Below, in pieces: positions 1-5,534 of a stretch of DNA of 6,542 bases (its first letter is position 1; each line of letters opens with the position of its first letter). Origin of the DNA: Candidatus Nitrosymbiomonas sp. GTDB taxonomy: Bacteria; Sysuimicrobiota; Sysuimicrobiia; Sysuimicrobiales; Humicultoraceae. The stretch lies in assembly GCA_020724185.1 (NCBI GenBank), contig DYHL01000154.1, positions 1 to 6,542 on the forward strand, written 5' to 3'. Made by a program: the position numbers and the translations under genes. Under the pieces are notes generated by a model. That model was not told the origin of the DNA, searched no databases, and was given only the letters and a program-made list of their open reading frames with translations.

Positions 1-447
1 CGGCTGGGGCGGCGTCCCGAAGCCCTGCTGGCCAGCGTCTTCATCTCCCGCGTCTTCACCGCCTACCAGCTCGAAGCCGCGGTCGTTGACCGGCTGGAGG
101 GCGCCGTCGCGGCGCGGCGGTCCTGCGGCGTGCTGCTTGCCGGCCTGCTGGATCCCCTCCACGATGAAGACCTCTCTGCCACCGAGGCCCGGCGAATCTT
201 CCGGCGCGTGATCGCGGCCCTAACCCGTCTGGCCGCGCAGCCGTGCCCGCTGGTGGTGGCCACACCGCCCCAGATGCCGGTACGCGGGCGTGAAGGGTTT
301 GGGGCGCAGCTCGCCGCGGCGGCGGACTGGGTGTTCCGCGTCGCCTCCCGCGAAGGAAGGATCGAGATCACCGGGGAGAAACCCGCGCCCGGCCGGTGGT
401 GGTGGGAGCCCGATGTGCCGCTGCTAGCCGCGCGGCGCTGGTACTGA
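1..447 (+). CDS. RecA/RadA-like ATPase, C-terminal part (5'-truncated by window)
   Basis: The reading frame is open from the first base to the TGA at 445-447, giving 148 residues with no clear start, so the gene begins upstream. The pattern resembles the C-terminal half of a RecA/RadA/KaiC-type ATPase core. A RVFTAYQL segment (about residues 18-25) looks like the arginine-plus-helix region before the Walker B strand in RadA proteins. A hydrophobic strand and acidic loop follow (VLLAGLLDPLHDED, about 44-57), then a basic helix (RRIFRRVIAALTRLA) and a strand ending VVATPPQ, where RecA-like proteins often have VVxTNQ. In my by-eye alignment the Walker B aspartate position holds Gly, so ATP hydrolysis may be weakened or lost. 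The P-loop lies outside the window and cannot be judged. The stop is 11 bp before the next gene, suggesting one operon with the small protein and the polymerase. The family call is from pattern only. The last ~50 residues are Arg/Trp-rich and were not recognised. Confidence 0.6.
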   Translation, partial: RLGRRPEALLASVFISRVFTAYQLEAAVVDRLEGAVAARRSCGVLLAGLLDPLHDEDLSATEARRIFRRVIAALTRLAAQPCPLVVATPPQMPVRGREGFGAQLAAAADWVFRVASREGRIEITGEKPAPGRWWWEPDVPLLAARRWY

Positions 448-458
448 GCGAGGTCGCG

Positions 459-707
459 ATGGGCCGTACAGTTCCTACCATGACGCAGATCGTCGCCCAG
501 GAGGAGGCGAACTTCGCGCCGTTACGTCGGGCGCTGCGCAGAGAGGACCGGGTGATCCTCGACCGGCTCTTCGCGGCCGCGCGCCACCACACCGCGCCCG
601 CCGCTTATCTGTCGCATCCGGTGCCGTTCGAGGTCGTCTTGCTGGCCATGCTGATCGAGACGGCGAAGCTGGTGGAAGCGCTGCGCGTCCGCCTGCAGGA
701 CCAGTAG
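459..707 (+). CDS. Small uncharacterised protein between RadA-like ATPase and PolB genes
   Basis: This gene encodes 82 residues. I chose the ATG at 459 because GAGGT at 450-454 lies about 5 bases upstream. The next in-frame ATG (480) has no visible ribosome binding site, and the longer GTG start at 396 would overlap the preceding gene by about 50 bp. No known domain was recognised. The protein looks all-helical: a charged stretch (LRRALRREDRVILDRLF, about residues 22-38), an ARHH segment, a PFE turn near residue 56, then an amphipathic helix (LLAMLIETAKLVEALRVRL) reaching almost to the end. There is no signal peptide and no convincing membrane segment, and no cysteines that could bind metal. 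It lies 11 bp after the ATPase gene and before the polymerase, so the likely role is an accessory or bridging subunit of the same system. That role is inferred from position alone. Confidence 0.72.
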   Translation: MGRTVPTMTQIVAQEEANFAPLRRALRREDRVILDRLFAAARHHTAPAAYLSHPVPFEVVLLAMLIETAKLVEALRVRLQDQ

Positions 708-771
708 GCTGGCGCGCCGGGTGTGCCGGACCGCAGCGCCGGCCATGCTGGCGATCCCACGGCAGGGTGAG

Positions 772-3018
772 ATGGTGCTGACCGGCTGGCTGTTCGATGC
801 CTATCCTGCCGGGGATGGGATGGCAGTCTGGTTGATAGGCGAGGACGGTCGCCCGCACCGCCTGACGGTCCCCTTTGCCCCGATCTTCTACGCCGCAGGT
901 CCGGAGCGCCTTCTGGTCCGGTTGCCGGCGCACCTGGCCACGCTGGGGATTGCGGCCGAGACCACGATGACCGCGCGGGAGGAGCTGTTCTCCGGCGCGA
1001 CGCTGCCGGTGCTGCAGATCGCCGTCCGCTCGCCGCGTGCCTTCCCGGCCGCGGTGCGCTCGGTCGCCCGCATCAGTGGCCTGTCGCCGTTCGACTGCGA
1101 CCTCGGCATCCCCCAACTGTTCTTTGCACAGACCGGGCTGTATCCGCTGGGGCGGTACCTGGTAGAGGGAGGGCCGGCCGCGGGGGGAGGGCCGGTCGTC
1201 GGTGTCCGAGACTTCCAGCCGTTGGACGCTCCGGAGGACCTCGAGTACGCCCTTCCTCCGCTGGTGGCGATGCGCCTGCGCCTGGACGGCGACCCGATCA
1301 ATCCGGCACACGGCCACAGGACCGAGATCGAAGCGTCGGTGAACGGCGAGACGGTCGTGCTCTGCGGCGACCGCTCCGAGGACCTGATAGGCAGTCTCAA
1401 CCGCCTGCTCGAGCGTTACGATCCCGACGTCCTGCTCACCGAGTGGGGCGACGCGTTCCTCCTGCCGCGACTGCAGACGCTCGCGGCGCGGGCCGGCGTG
1501 CCGCTGCGGTGGAACCGCGAGCGGCACCAGGGGATACATGCCCGGCGCGCGCGCTCGTACGTGACCTACGGCCAGACCATCTTCACCGCGGGCGCGCAGA
1601 TGCTCTGCGGCCGCTGGCATCTCGACCTGCGCAACTCGTTCATCTACCGTGAATCCGAACTGGCCGGGCTGATGGAGATCGCGCGCCTGGCGTGCCTGCC
1701 GGTGCAGTATCTCGCCCGGACCTCGATAGGAACAGCGATCAGCGCCATGCAGCTCCACCGCGCGATCCGGCGAGGGGTGCTGATCCCCTGGCACAAGAGC
1801 GAGCCCGAGGGGTTCAAGTCGGCCGGGGAACTGCTGCTCACCGACAAGGGCGGGCTCACCTACCAGCCGGTCGTGGGCGTGTTCGAGGGCGTCGGCGAGA
1901 TGGACTTCGCATCCATGTACCCCACGATCATGGAGAGGTTCAACGTCTCGCCCGAGACGGTCAACTGCGCCTGCTGTCCCGACGCGCCGCGCGTACCAGA
2001 GACCGGTGCGCGCCTCTGCCAGCGCCGGAGGGGCCTGCTGCCGGAGGTGCTGGAGCCGCTGCTCCGGCGGCGGGCGTACTACAAGCGGCGGAAGCAGGAG
2101 ACGTCCGGCGCGGCGCGCGCCCTCTACCAGCAGCGGCAGACGGCGTTGAAGTGGTGTTTGGTATGCTCATTCGGATTCCTCGGGTATCGCAACGCCCGCT
2201 TCGGGCGCATCGAGGCCCATGAAGCCACCACGGCCTTCTCCCGAGAGATGCTCCTGCGCGCGAAGGATCTGGCCGAATCGCGCGGCTACCGGATGCTGCA
2301 CGCGCTGGTGGACTCGATGTGGCTGCACCGGCCGGGCGCCGGGCACGCCGATTACGACGCCCTGGCCCTGGCGATCGAGCACGAGACCGGTCTGCCGATC
2401 TCTGTCGAGGGCGTCTATGACTGGATCGCGTTCCTGCCCTCGCGCACGCATCCGGGGTTGGGTGTTCCCAACCGCTACCTGGGCCGCTTCGATGATGGCA
2501 CGACGAAGGTGCGCGGCATCGAGATGCGGCGGTCCGACGTGCCGGCCATTGTGGAACACACGCAGCAGCGCATGCTCGACGTGCTCTTCGGTGCGACGAC
2601 GCTGGCCGAGGTGCGCCGTCGGATCCCGCGGGTGCTGGATATCCTGGCCGAGGCCGTGGCCCGGCTGCGGGGCGGGGAGGTCGGGGCCGCTGATCTTGCC
2701 GTGACGACGACCATCTCTCGCGCGCCGGGTGATTACCGGAGCAACGCCGCGGTGGCCGTGGCCGCGCGCCAGATGGCCCGGGCCGGGGTGCGGCTGCATC
2801 CAGGCGAGCGGATTCAGTACGTCATCACCGACGCGGACGCGCGCCTGCCCGACGATAGGGTCCGGCCACTGGGACTGATGGGGCCTGACTGGTCGTGCGA
2901 TCTGGATTACTACACCGACCAGTTGATGCGGGCGGCAGAGACGCTGCTGGGACCGCTGGGATTCTCTCTGGCGCGACTGGAACAGGAGGTGCAGTTCAGA
3001 ATGCAGGCGGGCGGCTGA
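772..3018 (+). CDS. Family-B DNA polymerase, divergent PolB2-like, probably lacking proofreading
   Basis: This is a template-directed DNA polymerase of family B, 748 residues from ATG 772. I preferred that start because AGGGTGA lies just upstream and the protein then opens MVLTGWLFDAYP; GTG 721 and ATG 745 are in-frame alternatives. The N-terminal domain spans about 1-160 and the exonuclease-like domain about 165-300. Its motifs are degraded: Exo I is RLRLDGD (168-174) with no DxE, Exo II has Trp225 and Leu230 where Asn and Asp are usual, and Exo III is Y292xxxE296 instead of YxxxD. The polymerase domain has motif A DFASMYP (D378), motif B K460 followed by CSFG in place of NSxYG, motif C LVDS (D514 kept, first Asp now Leu512), and KVRG at 579-582. 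Cysteines 399, 401, 402 and 416 could bind a metal. Palm and thumb signatures (VPNRYLG, DYRSN, PGERIQYVI) are typical of archaeal-type PolB. The retained D378 and D514 leave weak or specialised synthesis possible. The role is probably damage tolerance, not bulk replication. Confidence 0.93.
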   Translation: MVLTGWLFDAYPAGDGMAVWLIGEDGRPHRLTVPFAPIFYAAGPERLLVRLPAHLATLGIAAETTMTAREELFSGATLPVLQIAVRSPRAFPAAVRSVARISGLSPFDCDLGIPQLFFAQTGLYPLGRYLVEGGPAAGGGPVVGVRDFQPLDAPEDLEYALPPLVAMRLRLDGDPINPAHGHRTEIEASVNGETVVLCGDRSEDLIGSLNRLLERYDPDVLLTEWGDAFLLPRLQTLAARAGVPLRWNRERHQGIHARRARSYVTYGQTIFTAGAQMLCGRWHLDLRNSFIYRESELAGLMEIARLACLPVQYLARTSIGTAISAMQLHRAIRRGVLIPWHKSEPEGFKSAGELLLTDKGGLTYQPVVGVFEGVGEMDFASMYPTIMERFNVSPETVNCACCPDAPRVPETGARLCQRRRGLLPEVLEPLLRRRAYYKRRKQETSGAARALYQQRQTALKWCLVCSFGFLGYRNARFGRIEAHEATTAFSREMLLRAKDLAESRGYRMLHALVDSMWLHRPGAGHADYDALALAIEHETGLPISVEGVYDWIAFLPSRTHPGLGVPNRYLGRFDDGTTKVRGIEMRRSDVPAIVEHTQQRMLDVLFGATTLAEVRRRIPRVLDILAEAVARLRGGEVGAADLAVTTTISRAPGDYRSNAAVAVAARQMARAGVRLHPGERIQYVITDADARLPDDRVRPLGLMGPDWSCDLDYYTDQLMRAAETLLGPLGFSLARLEQEVQFRMQAGG
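1165..1200 (+). repeat. Imperfect 18-bp tandem duplication inside the polymerase gene
   Basis: GGGAGGGCCGG occurs at 1167-1177 and again at 1185-1195, exactly 18 bp apart and in frame. It encodes two Gly-Pro-rich units (GGPAA then GGGPVVG, about residues 133-144) in a low-complexity loop just before the exonuclease-like domain. It looks like a slippage duplication in a flexible linker that does not disturb the frame. Confidence 0.6.
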
Positions 3019-3028
3019 ACGGGCGGTA

Positions 3029-3982
3029 TCAGCCGGAGGCGAAAAGTAGCGCCTGCATCTCGCGGCCATTCTGCGCGGCCTGGCCGCGGGCATGGTTGTT
3101 GAACATCAGGTAGAGGGACCCCACCCTGCTGGCAACCTGGCGGACCGTGCCCACCCACTCCTGGAGTTCCTGCGGCGAGTACAGGTAGTCGTACGCCTGA
3201 TCGGTCGAGACCCGGCGGCCGATCAGCGCCGGGTTGCGGCCGTGGAGGCGGATGACCGACCACCCGGCCGTCACCTCGACCTCCGGCGGCGGCAGGTACT
3301 GGACCTGCGCCATGTCGGGAACCACATAGGCGTAGCCGCGCTCGCGGAGGAAGCCCAGGAACGCCTCCCGGTGCCGGTGGTACAGCCACTCCTTGTGTCG
3401 GATCTCCACGGCCACGGGCCAGTCGCGCAGGTAGGGTGCCCACGCCTCGAGGTAGGCGAACAGGTCCAGGGAGTACCCCAGTCCCTTGGGGAACTGGAAT
3501 AGAACATAGCCCAGGCGTCCGGATCGCGCAAAGGCGTTGACGAACTCGGCGAAGTGGTCCCACGCGGCCCCCAACGCCTCTTGAGGGACGCGGTCGCCGC
3601 GCACCGGGCCGCCTGACCGCAGCGCTGGGGGTAGTAGGGCCGCGATCGCAGGCGGCAGCCGCCGGGGATCGCTTTCGTGGCGGGTCAGCCAGGCGAACGC
3701 CTTCACCCCGAAGCGGAACGAGGCGGGGGTCCAGTCAAGCCACTGTTGGGCGCGTTCCAGGGGTTGCAGGGCGTGGTAGCTCGCGTCCACCTCGACCGCG
3801 GGAAAGACGCCGGCGTAGTGCGCCAGCCGGGTCCTCGGATCGGTTTTGGTGCCGCGGGGGTAGAAGTCGCTGGCCACAACGCCCCGGTCCGCCCACGAGC
3901 AGGTACCCACGAAGACCTCGCACCCTCGAACGGTGATCGGAGCGGTCTTCGGGACGCCGGCGGGTTCCGGGAATAGGCTCAC
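3029..3982 (-). CDS. DUF72 (YecE-like) TIM-barrel protein
   Basis: The 317-residue protein carries the hallmarks of the DUF72/YecE family: VGTCSW (25-30), FYP (40-42), an EVDASYH strand, the FGVKAF and LFQFPKGL strands, VAVEIRHKEW, IRLHGRN, and a C-terminal FNNHARGQAAQN (294-305). The biochemical role of the family is unknown. The fold is a TIM barrel with a conserved polar pocket, and the protein is expected to be cytosolic. The open frame continues upstream to 4279, but that extension runs over the secD promoter and secD itself and is compositionally unlike a protein, so it was rejected. I placed the start at GTG 3982. No good ribosome binding site is visible there, so the start is uncertain; the domain itself begins near residue 22. 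The gene converges on the polymerase gene (stops 10 bp apart) and diverges from secD. Nothing here ties it functionally to either neighbour. Confidence 0.9.
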   Translation of the reverse strand: MSLFPEPAGVPKTAPITVRGCEVFVGTCSWADRGVVASDFYPRGTKTDPRTRLAHYAGVFPAVEVDASYHALQPLERAQQWLDWTPASFRFGVKAFAWLTRHESDPRRLPPAIAALLPPALRSGGPVRGDRVPQEALGAAWDHFAEFVNAFARSGRLGYVLFQFPKGLGYSLDLFAYLEAWAPYLRDWPVAVEIRHKEWLYHRHREAFLGFLRERGYAYVVPDMAQVQYLPPPEVEVTAGWSVIRLHGRNPALIGRRVSTDQAYDYLYSPQELQEWVGTVRQVASRVGSLYLMFNNHARGQAAQNGREMQALLFASG

Positions 3983-4057
3983 AACGGAACTGTTCGCGTG
4001 CGCCTGTCGGCTCCCTTCGCGGCGTGTTCGTTTGGAGCCGGCGCGTCTGCCGCGCGT

Positions 4058-4087
4058 TTGACACTGCCTGCGCGCCGTGACTATAAT
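4058..4087 (+). promoter_or_regulatory. Sigma70-type promoter for secD-secF
   Basis: A perfect -35 box TTGACA (4058-4063) and a perfect -10 box TATAAT (4082-4087) are separated by 18 bp in otherwise GC-rich DNA. The predicted transcript start is about 4094, giving a leader of about 58 nt before secD. A housekeeping sigma factor promoter of this quality suits strong, constitutive expression of translocon subunits. Confidence 0.85.
4080..4085 (-). promoter_or_regulatory. Possible -10 box for the DUF72 gene, overlapping the secD -10
   Basis: Read on the minus strand, the secD -10 region gives TATAGT, five of six matches to consensus. It would start a transcript near 4073, about 90 nt upstream of the DUF72 start at 3982. 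No -35 box is seen at the right distance (the hexamer there reads AAGAGG). The near-symmetry of the AT-rich -10 could make the promoter bidirectional; this is tentative. Confidence 0.3.
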
Positions 4088-4092
4088 GTCCT

Positions 4093-4113
4093 GGGCTCTT
4101 GCCCTCTTTTTTT
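4093..4113 (+). other. Short hairpin plus T7 run at the predicted 5' end of the secD transcript
   Basis: GGGC (4093-4096) and GCCC (4101-4104) flank a TCTT loop, and seven T residues follow at 4107-4113. The shape is that of a very small intrinsic terminator, but it lies right at the predicted transcription start, too early for ordinary termination. It could affect early pausing, slippage, or stability of the mRNA 5' end. The 4-bp stem is short enough that chance is possible. Confidence 0.35.
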
Positions 4114-4136
4114 GCGCCTGATCATCCTCACCACCT

Positions 4137-4145
4137 GGAAGGGGA
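4137..4145 (+). promoter_or_regulatory. Ribosome binding site deciding the secD TTG start
   Basis: GGAAGGGGA lies 6 bases before TTG 4152. It abuts the alternative in-frame TTG at 4146, which would leave no usable spacer, so 4152 is the better start. Confidence 0.65.
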
Positions 4146-4151
4146 TTGCCG

Positions 4152-5534
4152 TTGAGAGCGCGTCTCGGCGTCCGTCTGGTCATAATCGTTGTTCTGGGTC
4201 TTGCCGCGATACAGGTGGCGTTCCGGCCGCTGACGTTCGTCGGCCGCATGCCGGTGTTCGGCAGCCCAGGGCTACGCATGAACCTGGGCCTTGACCTAAA
4301 GGGCGGGAGCCTGCTCGTGCTAGAAGGGCAGGATACGCCGACGGCTCAGGCCACGCCCGAGGCAGTGGATGCCGCGATGCGGGTAATCGAGAAGCGCATA
4401 GATCAATTGGGCGTGGTGGAACCGACGATTCAGCGGCAGGGTCTGAAGCGCATCATCGTGGAGCTGCCCGGAATCCAGGATCCCGAACGGGCGATGAAGC
4501 TGATCGGGAAGACGGCGCTGCTGGAGTTCGTGGACACCGGTGCGCAGTCGCTGCCCGAGGGCGCGCACTGGAGCCCGGACGGCAAGACGGTCACCCTCCC
4601 CGAGCGTCCCGGCGCGCCACAGCCCTCGGGCCAGGCCGGCGCCACCCGGTCGCTGCCTCTGGCCAAGAAGGTGGTGCTAACCGGGGCGGATCTGGAAAGC
4701 GCGCAGGCCGGTTTTGACCAGAACAGCGCCGAACCCATCGTTCACTTCAAGTTCCGCGGCAAGGCCGCCAAGACGTTCGAGGACTACACGGCCGCGAACG
4801 TCGGCAAGTACCTGACGATCGTGCTGGACAACGAGGTCATATCGTCGCCGGTCATTCGGGATCGCATCTCCGGGGGTAGCGGACAGATCAGCGGCGGGTT
4901 CCGCGTAATCGAGGAGGCCCGCGACCTGGCCGTTCTCCTGCGGGGCGGGTCTCTGCCCATCCCGGTAGAGGTGGTGGAGAACCGCACGGTCGGGCCTCAG
5001 TTGGGCCGCGACTCGATTGACAAGAGCCTGCGGGCATCGAGCGTCGCGCTGCTGGCGGTGGGGCTCTTCATGGCGCTCTACTACGGCCTGCCGGGACTCA
5101 TGGCCGACTTCGCGCTGAGCCTCTACCTGCTGGCCCTGCTGGCGCTGCTGAGCGGCCTGGGCGCAACGCTCACGCTGCCCGGCATCGCCGGGATCGTCCT
5201 CTCCATCGGGATGGCGGTGGACGCCAACGTGATCATATTCGAGAAGGTCAAGGAGGAGCTGCGCGCCGGCAAGAGCCTGCGTGCGGCAATAGCAGCGGGT
5301 TGGAGCCGGGCGACGACCACGATCCTGGATTCCAACGTCACCACGCTGATCGCAACGACGGTGCTGTTCCTGTTGGGCTCCGGGCCGATCCGCGGCTTCG
5401 CGGTCACGCTCAGCATTGGGGTGCTGGTGAGCATGTTCACTGCGATCATCGTCACGCGGGCATTCGTGGACGCTGCCGCGGCGGCGGGTCTCGGGCCGCA
5501 GTTGGCCCGCCTGGCCGGGAGGGTCGTGCGATGA
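4152..5534 (+). CDS. secD: Protein translocase subunit SecD
   Basis: SecD is an RND-type membrane subunit that, with SecF, uses the proton gradient to help pull secreted proteins through SecYEG after the SecA-driven step. The 460-residue protein (TTG start) has a first membrane helix at about 8-24, then LGLDLKGG (45-52), the signature after TM1. A large extracytoplasmic region follows (about 53-290), including the P1-type fold segment with LPGIQDPERAMKLIGKTALLEF and the DNEVISSPVIRDRISGG stretch. Five membrane helices then lie at about 297-313, 318-338, 343-365, 394-410 and 415-436. TM4 carries GMAVDANVIIFE with Asp357, in the conserved AVDAN motif important for proton coupling, followed by DSN (393-395) and the GPIRGFAVTL motif. 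The length is that of the compact SecD type, shorter than the ~615 residues in E. coli. No yajC lies upstream, unlike many proteobacterial loci. The stop overlaps the secF start, so the two are translationally coupled. Confidence 0.97.
   Translation: MRARLGVRLVIIVVLGLAAIQVAFRPLTFVGRMPVFGSPGLRMNLGLDLKGGSLLVLEGQDTPTAQATPEAVDAAMRVIEKRIDQLGVVEPTIQRQGLKRIIVELPGIQDPERAMKLIGKTALLEFVDTGAQSLPEGAHWSPDGKTVTLPERPGAPQPSGQAGATRSLPLAKKVVLTGADLESAQAGFDQNSAEPIVHFKFRGKAAKTFEDYTAANVGKYLTIVLDNEVISSPVIRDRISGGSGQISGGFRVIEEARDLAVLLRGGSLPIPVEVVENRTVGPQLGRDSIDKSLRASSVALLAVGLFMALYYGLPGLMADFALSLYLLALLALLSGLGATLTLPGIAGIVLSIGMAVDANVIIFEKVKEELRAGKSLRAAIAAGWSRATTTILDSNVTTLIATTVLFLLGSGPIRGFAVTLSIGVLVSMFTAIIVTRAFVDAAAAAGLGPQLARLAGRVVR
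5517..5523 (+). promoter_or_regulatory. Ribosome binding site of secF inside the end of secD
   Basis: GGGAGGG lies 7 bases before ATG 5531, within the last secD codons. It supports the ATGA overlap start over the upstream in-frame open region that reaches back to about 5300. Confidence 0.6.

Noticed and set aside
396..458. Upstream GTG start for the small gene
   Set aside because: It would overlap the ATPase gene by about 50 bp, and the ATG at 459 has a closely placed GAGGT.
475..1794. Minus-strand open frame of 439 codons opposite the small gene and polymerase
   Set aside because: It is antisense to a clear family-B polymerase, has a low-complexity Arg/Pro/Gly/Gln composition and no recognisable motif; typical of GC-rich antisense frames.
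3019..3028. Transcription terminator between the converging polymerase and DUF72 genes
   Set aside because: Only 10 bp separate the stops, and no stem followed by a T run was found there on either strand.
2167..3093. Minus-strand open frame of 308 codons opposite the end of the polymerase gene
   Set aside because: It lies over conserved polymerase motifs and over the end of the DUF72 gene, and its residues look like random high-GC translation.
3983..4279. N-terminal extension of the DUF72 reading frame up to 4279
   Set aside because: It would cover the secD promoter and the secD start, is Arg/Thr-rich without any domain, and the DUF72 fold begins only after residue 20 of the shorter form.
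5300..5530. Longer secF start reaching back into secD
   Set aside because: The extra residues are out-of-frame translation of conserved secD membrane helices; ATG 5531 has a good ribosome binding site and fits SecF length.
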